The translations under genes were made by a program, and so were the position numbers. Of a DNA stretch of 58,234 bases, positions 8,609 through 16,604 are shown piece after piece (the first letter of the stretch is position 1; each line of letters begins with the position of its first letter). The stretch is from an uncultured Alphaproteobacteria bacterium (GTDB lineage: Bacteria; Pseudomonadota; Alphaproteobacteria; Micropepsales; Micropepsaceae). Location of the stretch: contig CAILUV010000084.1 of the NCBI GenBank assembly GCA_903837555.1, positions 1 through 58,234 of the forward strand, read 5' to 3'. The notes beneath the pieces were generated by a model that was given only the letters and a program-made list of their open reading frames with translations, had not been told where the DNA came from and searched no databases.

Positions 8609-8836
8609 CTAGATTTTGCGGATGCGAAATTCGTTATAGCCATCGCGCGAGGCCACGCTTTCCACGGCGTGGCCTTCGCCGTGACACATGTGCGGAATGT
8701 CGACCACCGCCATGGGATCGTCCGCCATGACGGTCAGCGCGGTGGCGGGCGGCAGTTGCGCCAGCTTCTTGCGCGCCAGCATTGCCGGCAGCGGGCATTT
8801 CAGGCCGCGAAGGTCGAGTGCCTCATCCATGCCCAT
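8609..8836 (-). CDS. TusA-family sulfurtransferase-like protein
   Basis: This small 75-residue protein has the TusA/SirA/YeeD fold pattern: LDLRGLKCPLPAML with the persulfide-carrying Cys14 of the CPxP motif, then a central strand-helix-strand and a Gly-Tyr-Asn C-terminal strand. TusA-like proteins relay sulfur for tRNA thiolation or molybdenum-cofactor chemistry; which partner is used here cannot be told. An extra MCHGEG stretch sits in the middle. It stands alone between a convergent lipoprotein gene and the divergent acyl-CoA synthetase gene. Confidence 0.85.
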   Translation of the reverse strand: MGMDEALDLRGLKCPLPAMLARKKLAQLPPATALTVMADDPMAVVDIPHMCHGEGHAVESVASRDGYNEFRIRKI

Positions 8837-8892
8837 ATCTTGATTAGAACAGTGCCCGGGCTCAAGCTGTGAGTCGCAGGAGAGAAGCGGGC

Positions 8893-10665
8893 ATGAGCCT
8901 GACGACCGCGATAAAGCGCGAATACACCTACGTCACCACGATCGTGCGCACCCTGTGGCTTTTGCGGCTGGTCAAGCCCAATGCCACCCGCAGCATCGTG
9001 GATATCGTCGAAGGCCAGGCCGCAAAGCGGCCCGACAATGCCGCGCTGCTCTATCTCGACCAGGTGATGACCTATGGCCAGATGAACGCCCGCGCCAACC
9101 GCTATGCCCATTGGGCGCTGTCGGCGGGGATCGGTCGCGGCGATTGCGTCGCGCTGCTGATGGAAAACCGGCCCGATTACATCTGCGCCTGGCTGGGCCT
9201 GTTCAAGGTCGGGGCGCAGGTGGCGCTGATCAACACCAACCTGATGGGCGCGGCCTTGTCGCACTCCATCGGCATCTCCGGCGCAAAGCACGCCATTGTG
9301 GGCGCGGAGCTGGCTTCGCAATTTCGGGATGCGCCGTTCGAGCAAATGCCGACGGAATGGATAGAAGGTGAGGGCGGCAACCTCAGCGCCCAGCTCGCCA
9401 ACATGCCGGAAGGGCATCCCGGCAAGGAACATCGCGCCGGCGTCACACTGAAAGACCGCGCTTTCTATATCTATACGTCGGGCACCACCGGCATGCCCAA
9501 GGCCGCCAATTTCAGCCATCTGCGCATGATGTTCATGATGAGCGGCTTTGTCGGGGCGCTGCGTCCGCGCGAGACCGACCGGCTCTATGACACGCTGCCG
9601 CTCTATCATTCCACCGGCGGCGTCTGCGCCGTGGGAATCGCCTTCTTCTCCGGCGCAGGCCTGATCCTGAAGCGCAAATTTTCGGCGCATGAATTCTGGC
9701 CCGACATCCACAAATACGGCGCCACCATGTTTGAGTATATCGGCGAGCTGGCGCGCTATCTTTTGAACGCCCCGCCATCGCCGCTGGATCGCGGTCACAA
9801 GATTCGCGCCATCACCGGCAACGGCTTGCGCCCGGAGATCTGGAAGCAGTTTCAGGACCGCTTCGCCATTCCGCGCATCGTGGAGTTTTACGGCTCCACC
9901 GAAGGCAATGTCTCCATGCTGAACTATGACGGCACGGTCGGCGCGGTGGGGCGGGTGCCGGACTATCTGGAATGGATGCTGCCCAGCCGGGTGATCCGCT
10001 TCGACGTCGAAAGCGAGATGCCGGTGCGCGGCCCCGATGGGCTTTGCATCGAATGCGCGCCCGATGAAATCGGTGAAACCGTGGGCGGCATTTCCAGCCG
10101 GCCGGGGCGGGGCTTTGAGGGCTACAACAACAAGGCCGACAGCGAAAAGAAAATCCTGCGCGACGTGTTCAAAAAGGGCGATGCCTGGTTTCGCACCGGC
10201 GACCTGATGCGGCACGACGCCCATGGCTATTTCTATTTCGTCGACAGGGTCGGCGACACCTTCCGCTGGAAGGGCGAGAATGTCTCCACCGGCGAAGTCG
10301 GCGCCGCCCTGTCGGCGGTGCCGGGCATCCTGGAATCCAACGTCTATGGCGTCGCCGTGCCGGGCATGGATGGACGCGCCGGCATGGCCGCGCTGGTGGT
10401 GAATGGCGATTTCAACCTGGACGACCTGCCGCCGCGGATGAAAGCGCGGCTTGCGCATTACGCGCGGCCCATCTTCCTGCGCCTTTCACCGCGTCTCGAC
10501 GTCACCGGCACTTTCAAGCAGCGCAAGGTCGATCTGGTGCGCGAGGGTTTCAATCCGCTCACGATTGCCGACCCCCTCTATTTCCTGGAGCCGGAGGGCG
10601 GCAAGTATGAGCGCCTGACGGCGGATCGTCATGCCGACATCGTTGAAGGCCGCATCAAGTTCTAG
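8893..10665 (+). CDS. Long-chain/very-long-chain acyl-CoA synthetase (FATP/FadD6-like)
   Basis: This 590-residue ANL-superfamily enzyme activates fatty acids to acyl-CoA through an acyl-AMP. The AMP-binding motif YIYTSGTTGMPKAA lies near residues 191-204, followed by FYGSTEGN and the C-terminal YFVDRVGDTFRWKGENVSTGEV, which is typical of the FATP/very-long-chain branch. The ATG at 8893 is chosen because AGGAGAG precedes it; a GTG eight codons earlier is less likely. Its stop overlaps the end of the convergent DUF3501 gene by four bases. The fab genes 3 kb away serve the opposite pathway. Confidence 0.9.
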   Translation: MSLTTAIKREYTYVTTIVRTLWLLRLVKPNATRSIVDIVEGQAAKRPDNAALLYLDQVMTYGQMNARANRYAHWALSAGIGRGDCVALLMENRPDYICAWLGLFKVGAQVALINTNLMGAALSHSIGISGAKHAIVGAELASQFRDAPFEQMPTEWIEGEGGNLSAQLANMPEGHPGKEHRAGVTLKDRAFYIYTSGTTGMPKAANFSHLRMMFMMSGFVGALRPRETDRLYDTLPLYHSTGGVCAVGIAFFSGAGLILKRKFSAHEFWPDIHKYGATMFEYIGELARYLLNAPPSPLDRGHKIRAITGNGLRPEIWKQFQDRFAIPRIVEFYGSTEGNVSMLNYDGTVGAVGRVPDYLEWMLPSRVIRFDVESEMPVRGPDGLCIECAPDEIGETVGGISSRPGRGFEGYNNKADSEKKILRDVFKKGDAWFRTGDLMRHDAHGYFYFVDRVGDTFRWKGENVSTGEVGAALSAVPGILESNVYGVAVPGMDGRAGMAALVVNGDFNLDDLPPRMKARLAHYARPIFLRLSPRLDVTGTFKQRKVDLVREGFNPLTIADPLYFLEPEGGKYERLTADRHADIVEGRIKF

Positions 10666-11255
10666 GCAAAATCCTTCGCCAGCGCCGCGCGCGTCTCCGC
10701 GCCGAGCACGGCCATATGACCGTAATTCCTGTGGCTCAGGCCCAGCACCAACCGTTCACTGCCGCTTTTGAATCGTGCGATCTGATCCGCATTCAGCTTG
10801 AAGCGCAGCCAGTGCACCGATGAAGTCTTGCCGTCGGGCGTGGTGCGGTCGTCATATTCGGTGGGCGTTGCCTTGATGGTGTCGGCGCCGATTTCCAGGA
10901 AGACGCTTTCCTCGATCCCGCCCAGGGTGAGCAGCGTGGCGCTGCGGCGCTTTTCATCCTCGATCTCCAGCATCAGGGTGGCGATCAGTTCGTCGCCCTG
11001 CGGGATCAGTGGATTATAAGCCGCAAGCTCCCCTGGAATCTGTTCGGCGCCGCCCTTTTCAATGCGCAGCATTTCCTGCACCTGCAGCCACATGGTGGCG
11101 TAATTCTCGAAATAGAAGGTGGCGAAGGGGCCGACCTCGATCCGCCGCAGCTTCTTCATCGGAATCAGGTTGGCCTTCAGCGCCTTGCGCTGCTGGTCAT
11201 ACTCGGTCGGCGAAAGAATGTCGGCGGGCGTGATCTGGCGTTGGCTTTCGGGCAT
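10662..11255 (-). CDS. DUF3501 family protein
   Basis: This 197-residue cytosolic protein has no membrane segment and no cysteine cluster. The opening ITPADILSPTEYDQQRKALKANLIPMKKLRRIEVGP-type region and the FENYATMWLQVQEMLRIE block mark the DUF3501 family, whose biochemical role is unknown. It starts four bases after the stop of the CCG-domain Fe-S gene, so the pair is one transcription unit. DUF3501 genes are commonly found beside such Fe-S proteins and rubrerythrin, which hints at iron or peroxide metabolism. Confidence 0.85.
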   Translation of the reverse strand: MPESQRQITPADILSPTEYDQQRKALKANLIPMKKLRRIEVGPFATFYFENYATMWLQVQEMLRIEKGGAEQIPGELAAYNPLIPQGDELIATLMLEIEDEKRRSATLLTLGGIEESVFLEIGADTIKATPTEYDDRTTPDGKTSSVHWLRFKLNADQIARFKSGSERLVLGLSHRNYGHMAVLGAETRAALAKDFA

Positions 11256-11259
11256 GTCG

Positions 11260-12594
11260 CTATTCTTTTTTCAGGCCGTAGGCACGGGCCATGATCTGGA
11301 TGGGATGTTCGGATTCGCGCGCCGGCGTCTCGGTGTGCGCCACGATGTGCTGCGCTGCCAGCGGGCAGTCCGACACGATATGGCCGCGCGCCTGGCTGTT
11401 GGCGGCGCGGAACACCGGGCGGCCCACCTTGACGCCGACATCATGGGTCGGCTTGACCACGCCGAAGGTGCCGCCATGGCCAGAGCAGCGCTCGATCACG
11501 TCCACGGGCGTTTCGGGGATCATCTTCAGCATCTCTGCCGCCTTGGGACCCATATTCTGGGCGCGGGCGTGACAGGCCAGGTGCACGGTGACGCCTTCAG
11601 GCAGCGGCGTCATGCCGCCCGGCAGGCCGTCCTTCTTGGCGACATCCACCACATACTCGTCGATGTCGTAGGTGTGCTCGGCGACCTTTTTTACATTCTC
11701 GTCGCCCGGCACGATCAGCGCCCATTCAAACTTCAGCATCAGGCCGCAGGATGCCGTCAGTGCGACGATGTCGTAGCCGTCATCGATCAGCTTGACCAAT
11801 TCCTTTGAAACCTTGGCGGCGTTGGACGCGACCCGCGCCAGCTCGGCCTGTTCCAGGAACGGCATGCCGCAGCAGCCGGGATAGGCGACCTTGGTTTCCA
11901 CGCCGATATGGTTCAGCACGGCGCGCGCATCCATGCCGGTCTCGGGCTTGTTGTAATTGACGAAACAGGTGGCATAGAGCGCGGCCTTGCGTTTGCCGAA
12001 GGCGGGCGCGGCGCTGTTGACTGTACCCGCATCATGCTTGTCGGCAGATACGAAAGTGCGGCTGTGAAATTTGGGCAGCGGGGCTTTTGCGTCGATGCCG
12101 GTGACTTTTTCCATCACCGGGCGCGTCAGCTTGTTCTCGACGTTGCTGGCCCAGTTGATCAGCGGTGCCAGGGGCCGCGCCATCGCGCCGTTGCGGTCCA
12201 TTTCGGCCAATTGCTTCTGGATGAACTCGCCCTTGTTCTTGCCGGCATTGGCAAAGCGGTGGCGCAGCATCAGGTGCGGGAAATCCAGCATGAAGGGATG
12301 CGGCGGCACATAGGGGCACTTGGTCATGAAGCACATGTCGCAAAGCGTGCAGGCTTCGACGATGGGATTGAAATCTTCCGATTTCAGGCTTTCGACATCT
12401 TCGGCGGGGCTGTTGTCGATCAGGTCGAACAGGCGCGGAAAGGAATCGCACAGATTGAAGCAGCGGCGGCAGCCATGACAGATGTCGAAGACGCGGCGCA
12501 TCTCCTCGTCCAGCTTCACCGGATCGGTGAAGTCGGGGTCTTGCCACTTGATGATTTCGCGGGTGGGGGCCTGGAGACTGCCTTCGCCGGTCAT
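11260..12594 (-). CDS. GlpC/HdrD-like Fe-S protein with two CCG domains
   Basis: The 444-residue protein has an N-terminal ferredoxin-like part with C39-C42-C45-C49 (CX2CX2CX3C) and C82-C85-C88-C93, whose last spacing is four instead of three. Two cysteine-rich CCG domains follow: C209 with the intact pair C240-C241-G, and C340 with C369-S370-G, where the second cysteine is Ser. Such proteins pass electrons between flavoenzymes, quinones or thiols. There is no FAD domain and no membrane helix, so a partner is expected. It is co-transcribed with DUF3501 and follows rubrerythrin after a terminator. Confidence 0.85.
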   Translation of the reverse strand: MTGEGSLQAPTREIIKWQDPDFTDPVKLDEEMRRVFDICHGCRRCFNLCDSFPRLFDLIDNSPAEDVESLKSEDFNPIVEACTLCDMCFMTKCPYVPPHPFMLDFPHLMLRHRFANAGKNKGEFIQKQLAEMDRNGAMARPLAPLINWASNVENKLTRPVMEKVTGIDAKAPLPKFHSRTFVSADKHDAGTVNSAAPAFGKRKAALYATCFVNYNKPETGMDARAVLNHIGVETKVAYPGCCGMPFLEQAELARVASNAAKVSKELVKLIDDGYDIVALTASCGLMLKFEWALIVPGDENVKKVAEHTYDIDEYVVDVAKKDGLPGGMTPLPEGVTVHLACHARAQNMGPKAAEMLKMIPETPVDVIERCSGHGGTFGVVKPTHDVGVKVGRPVFRAANSQARGHIVSDCPLAAQHIVAHTETPARESEHPIQIMARAYGLKKE

Positions 12595-12627
12595 GACGCT
12601 ATCCGCTGCTGAAGAATGCGCTGAAAG

Positions 12628-12664
12628 AAAAACAGCCGCGCGAAGCTTTCGGTTCGCGCGGCTG
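12628..12664 (-). terminator. Strong rho-independent terminator after rubrerythrin
   Basis: On the minus strand, twelve-base arms CAGCCGCGCGAA and TTCGCGCGGCTG (12653-12664 and 12633-12644) close an eight-base loop, followed by TTTTTCTTT. It lies 20 bases past the rubrerythrin stop and 33 bases before the Fe-S gene start. Confidence 0.9.
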
Positions 12665-12684
12665 GGATCGTTTTAACCCGTCAA

Positions 12685-13107
12685 TTACTTGCCGAGCGTG
12701 TCGAGGGCCTTCTGGAAGCGGCCGGCATGGCTCTTCTCGGCTTTCGCCAGGGTTTCGAACCAGTCGGCGATTTCGTCGAAGCCTTCGCTGCGCGCCGTCT
12801 TGGCCATGCCCGGATACATGTCGGTATATTCGTGGGTCTCGCCCGCGATCGACGCCTTCAGGTTGGCGTCGGTGGCGCCGATCGGCTCGCCGGTCGCCGG
12901 ATCGCCGACTTCTTCCAGATATTCCAGATGGCCGTGGGCGTGACCGGTTTCGCCTTCGGCGGTGGAGCGGAACACGGCGGCGACATCGTTATGGCCTTCA
13001 ACGTCGGCCTTCTGCGCGAAATAAAGATAGCGGCGGTTCGCCTGGCTTTCGCCCGCGAAGGCCTCTTTGAGATTTTCCCAGGTCTTGGTGTCTTTGAGTG
13101 CGGGCAT
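12685..13107 (-). CDS. Rubrerythrin (diiron domain only)
   Basis: This 140-residue four-helix-bundle diiron protein reduces hydrogen peroxide. The ligand pattern is clear: [46 protein letters not shown] and [11 protein letters not shown]. The usual C-terminal rubredoxin domain is absent, so electrons must come from another protein. The start at 13107 is preceded by GGAGAGG; two ATGs farther out lack a site. Upstream are a TTGACA promoter element and two Irr-box-like palindromes. A strong terminator follows, so it is transcribed mainly alone. Confidence 0.93.
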   Translation of the reverse strand: MPALKDTKTWENLKEAFAGESQANRRYLYFAQKADVEGHNDVAAVFRSTAEGETGHAHGHLEYLEEVGDPATGEPIGATDANLKASIAGETHEYTDMYPGMAKTARSEGFDEIADWFETLAKAEKSHAGRFQKALDTLGK

Positions 13108-13134
13108 GTGCCTCTCCATGAAACTGCGGCGCAA

Positions 13135-13163
13135 ACACTGTCCCTCGCCCGCGAGCTTGTCAA
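13135..13163 (-). promoter_or_regulatory. Probable sigma-70 promoter of the rubrerythrin gene
   Basis: On the minus strand TTGACA (13163-13158) and CAGTGT (13140-13135) are 17 bases apart. The -35 box is perfect and the -10 box weak. The inner Irr-box palindrome ends five bases upstream of the -35 box. Confidence 0.5.
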
Positions 13164-13168
13164 CGGGA

Positions 13169-13183
13169 TTAGAACTATTCTAA
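13169..13183. promoter_or_regulatory. Irr box (iron control element), rubrerythrin-proximal
   Basis: TTAGAA and TTCTAA arms flank CTA. This is the TTAGAA-N3-TTCTAA form of the Irr operator described for Rhizobiales and relatives. The irr gene itself lies just upstream. Position next to the -35 box suggests direct control of rubrerythrin by iron status. Confidence 0.75.
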
Positions 13184-13187
13184 ACTG

Positions 13188-13202
13188 TGAGAATAATTCT
13201 CA
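13188..13202. promoter_or_regulatory. Second Irr-box-like palindrome, rubrerythrin-distal
   Basis: TGAGAA and TTCTCA arms flank TAA, the same 6-3-6 layout as the neighbouring box, centred 19 bases farther upstream. It also fits TGA-N9-TCA, the pattern of RirA iron-responsive operators, so the binding protein is uncertain. Confidence 0.55.
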
Positions 13203-13207
13203 TCTAG

Positions 13208-13298
13208 CCCCCTCCGGTTTCAGCTTTGCGCGAAGCTTCGCTTCGCACGCTGAAACCACCTCCCCACCTGCGTGCTGCGCACGCGCGGGGGAGGCGGG
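13208..13298. repeat. Palindromic intergenic repeat, copy B (double hairpin)
   Basis: Two hairpins stand in tandem. GGTTTCAGC/GCTGAAACC (13216-13224 and 13249-13257) encloses a GCGAAGCTTCGC palindrome. CCTCCCC/GGGGAGG (13259-13265 and 13288-13294) encloses GCGTGC-TGC-GCACGC. The right part matches copy A at 139-185. It ends just before the irr stop codon, so it may also act as the 3' structure of irr mRNA. Confidence 0.7.
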
Positions 13299-13299
13299 T

Positions 13300-13734
13300 C
13301 TATGCCCGCTTTACGCGGATGACCACATCGACGCGATCCACCGAAAGTCCCGGCGGCGGCGCGGGAACACCGGCCACGGCGATGCTTTCGCCCGGAATGT
13401 CGATCAGCATGCCTTCGCTTTCCAGGAAGAAGTGCTGATGGTCGCCCGTATTGGTGTCGAAATAGCTGCGCGCCGAATCCACGATCACCTGGCGCAACAG
13501 GCCCGCTTCGGTGAACTGGTGCAGCGTGTTGTAGACGGTGGCGAGCGAAACCTTCAGGCCCGCATCAGTCACTTCGTCGTGCAGGCTTTCCGCCGTCACA
13601 TGCCGGTCGCAGTTTTTGAACAACAGGCTGGCCAGCTCGACCCGCTGGCGGGTGGGACGCAGGCCGGCATGGCGCAGCCGCAGCGTGGCGGCGGCCGCCG
13701 CATCCTTGCTGGAATCACGCAAAGTCTTGCCCAT
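13300..13734 (-). CDS. irr: Irr-type Fur-family iron response regulator
   Basis: This 144-residue winged-helix repressor has GLRPTRQRVELASLLF, VSLATVYNTLHQFTEAGLLRQV and YFDTNTGDHQHFF, which together identify the Irr branch of the Fur family. The His99-x-His101 metal/heme-binding region is present. The N-terminal Cys-Pro heme motif of the Bradyrhizobium protein is absent, as in Rhizobium Irr. Irr acts when heme and iron are scarce and binds ICE motifs; three such palindromes lie close by. The start at 13734 follows AGAGGA. A TTG nine codons upstream is possible. The neighbours fabA-fabB-fabI are its usual company. Confidence 0.92.
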   Translation of the reverse strand: MGKTLRDSSKDAAAAATLRLRHAGLRPTRQRVELASLLFKNCDRHVTAESLHDEVTDAGLKVSLATVYNTLHQFTEAGLLRQVIVDSARSYFDTNTGDHQHFFLESEGMLIDIPGESIAVAGVPAPPPGLSVDRVDVVIRVKRA

Positions 13735-13807
13735 CGGGCCGGTTCCTCTTGGGTGGCGCAACCTGTGCGGTGGCCGCCAACCCTGCTAAACTGAGACGAG
13801 AATATAT

Positions 13808-13824
13808 CTTAGAACGCTTCTAAG
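13808..13824. promoter_or_regulatory. Irr box between irr and fabA
   Basis: CTTAGAA and TTCTAAG are perfect seven-base arms around CGC, the canonical Irr operator. It lies 74 bases from the irr start and 89 bases from the fabA start, in the divergent promoter region. It most simply means autoregulation of irr; control of fabA is also possible. Confidence 0.78.
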
Positions 13825-13912
13825 CAGCAAGGGGCGTTTGGCGGTAGCCCGGCCCGGCCTTTTGGGGTAGGGAACCGATCGGGAAACCCCAGAGTTTTCA
13901 AGGGACAGGAAA

Positions 13913-14470
13913 GTGGACCAGCCGTTGCGGAAATCCAGTTTTGACCTTCAGGGCCTGTTGGCCTGCGCCCGCGGCGATCTGTTTGGTCCCGGCAACGCCC
14001 AATTGCCCATGCCTCCGATGCTGATGTTCGATCGCATCACCACCATCACCGCCGATGGCGGCGAAGCCGGCAAAGGCCAGGTGATCGCCGAGTTCGACAT
14101 CAATCCCGACCTTTGGTTCTTCAAATGCCATTTCGAAGGCGACCCGGTGATGCCCGGCTGCCTGGGCCTGGATGCCTTGTGGCAGATGGTCGGCTTCTTC
14201 CTGGGCTGGATGGGCGGCAAGGGCCGTGGCCGCGCGCTGGGCGTGGACGAAGTGAAGTTCACCGGCATGGTGCTGCCCACCGCCAAGAAGATCACCTACA
14301 TCGTCGACCTGCAGCGCGTGATCATGCGCAAGCTGGTGCTGGGCATCGCCAATGGCACCATGAAGGTCGACGGCAAGATCATTTACGAAGCCAAGGGTCT
14401 GCGCGTCGGCCTGTTCACCGACGAAGCCGCCGCCTTGGCACAGGGTAGCGCGGTGCCCGCATCCGCCTGA
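13913..14470 (+). CDS. fabA: 3-hydroxydecanoyl-ACP dehydratase/isomerase
   Basis: FabA dehydrates 3-hydroxyacyl-ACP and isomerises trans-2- to cis-3-decenoyl-ACP, the branch point to unsaturated fatty acids. The 185-residue protein carries the catalytic His73 in [23 protein letters not shown]-type sequence and Asp87. The start is GTG, preceded by GGGACAGGAAA. It opens a fabA-fabB-fabI operon, the standard pairing for anaerobic unsaturated fatty acid synthesis. An Irr box stands in the divergent region shared with irr. Confidence 0.96.
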   Translation: MDQPLRKSSFDLQGLLACARGDLFGPGNAQLPMPPMLMFDRITTITADGGEAGKGQVIAEFDINPDLWFFKCHFEGDPVMPGCLGLDALWQMVGFFLGWMGGKGRGRALGVDEVKFTGMVLPTAKKITYIVDLQRVIMRKLVLGIANGTMKVDGKIIYEAKGLRVGLFTDEAAALAQGSAVPASA

Positions 14471-14486
14471 CGTTTCGAGGAATTCC

Positions 14487-15707
14487 ATGAGAAGAGTGGT
14501 CGTTACCGGCCTCGGCATCGTGTCCTCCATCGGCAACAATGCCGATGAAGTCACCGATTCGCTGCGTACTGCGCGGTCGGGCATCGTCGCGGCGGAAGAT
14601 TACATCCGCCTGGGTTTTCGCTCGCAGGTGCATGGCAGCCTGAAGATCAACCTGGACGAAGTCGTGGACCGCAGAGCCCGCCGCTTCCAGGGCGATGGCG
14701 CCGGTTACTGCTGGGTGTCGATGAACCAGGCGATTGCCGATGCCGGGCTGGGCGAGGATCTCGTTTCCAATCCGCGCACCGGCTTGATCGTGGGATCAGG
14801 TGGTCCCAGCACAAAGGCCATCGTCCAGGCCGCCGACATCACCCGCCAGAACAATTCGCCCAAGCGCGTCGGGCCGTTCGCGGTGCCCAAGGCGATGTCC
14901 TCGACGGTCAGCGCCAACCTGTCCACCTGGTTCAAGACCAAGGGTTATAACTATTCCATATCGTCGGCCTGCTCGACCTCGGCCAACTGCATCGGCAATG
15001 CCTTTGAACTGATCCAGTGGGGCAAGCAGGACGTAATGTTTGCGGGCGGCGGCGAGGAACTCGACTGGACGCTCAGCGAACTGTTCGATGCGATGGGTGC
15101 GATGTCGTCCAAGTACAACACCTCACCCGAAAGCGCTTCGCGCGCCTATGACCTGAACCGCGACGGTTTCGTGATCTCCGGCGGCGGCGGCATTCTGGTT
15201 CTGGAAGAACTGGAACACGCCAAGGCGCGCGGCGCGAAAATCTATGCCGAGCTGGTGGGCTATGGCGCCACCGCCGACGGCGCCGACATGGTGGCCCCGT
15301 CGGGCGAAGGCGCGGTGCGCTGCATGAAGATGGCGCTGGAGGGCATCAAGGCGCCGGTGGACTACATCAATCCCCACGCCACCTCGACGCCAGTGGGCGA
15401 CATTCCCGAAATCAACGCCATCAAGGAAGTTTTCGGCGCCAAGACGCCCGCGATCAGCGCCACCAAGTCGCTGACCGGCCATAGTCAGGGCGCGGCCGGC
15501 GTGCATGAGGCGATCTACACGCTGCTGATGATGCAGAACAACTTCATCTGCGAAAGCGCCAACATCCAGACCCTCGATCCGGCTGTCGAAGGCGCCAACA
15601 TCGTGCGCAAGCGCATCGACAACGCCACCATCAACGTCGCCCTGTCGAACAGCTTCGGCTTTGGCGGCACCAATGCCTCGCTGGTCTTCCAGCGCTTTGA
15701 AAAGTGA
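14487..15707 (+). CDS. fabB: Beta-ketoacyl-ACP synthase I
   Basis: FabB condenses malonyl-ACP with acyl-ACP and is needed to elongate the cis-3-decenoyl product of FabA. The 406-residue thiolase-fold enzyme has the active Cys162 in [12 protein letters not shown], a first His in [11 protein letters not shown] (near 296), a second in [11 protein letters not shown] (near 333), and the [12 protein letters not shown]-terminus. GAGGAATTCC precedes the ATG. It follows fabA by 16 bases in one operon. Confidence 0.97.
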   Translation: MRRVVVTGLGIVSSIGNNADEVTDSLRTARSGIVAAEDYIRLGFRSQVHGSLKINLDEVVDRRARRFQGDGAGYCWVSMNQAIADAGLGEDLVSNPRTGLIVGSGGPSTKAIVQAADITRQNNSPKRVGPFAVPKAMSSTVSANLSTWFKTKGYNYSISSACSTSANCIGNAFELIQWGKQDVMFAGGGEELDWTLSELFDAMGAMSSKYNTSPESASRAYDLNRDGFVISGGGGILVLEELEHAKARGAKIYAELVGYGATADGADMVAPSGEGAVRCMKMALEGIKAPVDYINPHATSTPVGDIPEINAIKEVFGAKTPAISATKSLTGHSQGAAGVHEAIYTLLMMQNNFICESANIQTLDPAVEGANIVRKRIDNATINVALSNSFGFGGTNASLVFQRFEK

Positions 15708-15746
15708 TGTCCCAGAATGGAACAGAAAACCCCGCGGGATCACATC

Positions 15747-16604
15747 ATGGCTGAAGCCAAATCCGGACTGATGGCCGGCAAGCGCGGCCTGATCATGGGG
15801 GTGGCCAACGACCATTCCATCGCCTGGGGCATCGCCCAGATGCTCAGCAGCCAGGGCGCCGAAATTGCCTTTACCTATCAGGGCGACGCCCAGGCCAAGC
15901 GGCTCAAGCCGCTAGCAGCCTCGATCGGCTCGTCCATCGTGCTGCCCGCCGATGTCGAAAGCGACGAACAGCTCGACGCCGTGTTCGCCAATCTGAAGGC
16001 GCAATGGGGCACCATCGACTTCCTGGTGCACTCTTTGGCTTTCTCGGACCGCGACGAACTCAAGGGCCGTTACGTCGACACCAGCCGCGCCAACTTCACG
16101 AAAAGCCTCGATATTTCCTGCTATTCCTTCACCGCCGTGGCCAACCGCGCCGCCAAGATGATGACCAGGGGCGGCAGCCTGGTAACCCTTTCATACCTTG
16201 GCGCCCAGCGCGTGATGCCGAACTACAATGTCATGGGAATTGCAAAGGCAGCGCTGGAAGCCAGCGTTCGCTATCTCGCGGCCGACCTTGGCCGCGACAA
16301 TATCCGCGTGAATGCCATCTCCGCCGGGCCGATGCGCACCCTGGCGGGCGCGGCCGTGGGCGATGCCCGCACCGTGTTCAAATGGAACAAGGCGCACGCC
16401 CCGCTCAAGCGAACCGTGGAACTTAACCATGTCGGCGGAGCGGCATTGTACTTGCTTAGTGACCTGGCAGGTGGTGTCACCGGCGAAATTCATTTCGTCG
16501 ACTCCGGCTTCAACGTGATCGGCATGCCGCCGACCGCGGATCTGAACGGATGGACTCCGCCCGAGAATGGCCAGGAGCATCCCGATGGGCGTGCGGATTC
16601 ATGA
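15747..16604 (+). CDS. fabI: Enoyl-ACP reductase (NADH)
   Basis: FabI reduces trans-2-enoyl-ACP and completes each elongation cycle. The short-chain dehydrogenase fold is evident from GLIMGVANDHSIAWGIA at the N-terminus and the active-site SYLGAQRVMPNYNVMGIAK, with the two tyrosines and Tyr-x6-Lys of FabI. I start it at MAEAKSGL (285 residues, family length about 260-285); an ATG ten codons earlier is possible. It is the third gene of the fab operon. Its last 20 bases overlap the start of the DUF4893 gene. Confidence 0.95.
   Translation: MAEAKSGLMAGKRGLIMGVANDHSIAWGIAQMLSSQGAEIAFTYQGDAQAKRLKPLAASIGSSIVLPADVESDEQLDAVFANLKAQWGTIDFLVHSLAFSDRDELKGRYVDTSRANFTKSLDISCYSFTAVANRAAKMMTRGGSLVTLSYLGAQRVMPNYNVMGIAKAALEASVRYLAADLGRDNIRVNAISAGPMRTLAGAAVGDARTVFKWNKAHAPLKRTVELNHVGGAALYLLSDLAGGVTGEIHFVDSGFNVIGMPPTADLNGWTPPENGQEHPDGRADS

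Noticed and set aside
8800-10458. A 552-codon minus-strand frame opposite the acyl-CoA synthetase
   Set aside because: Antisense shadow of a well-identified enzyme; the translation has no domain pattern.
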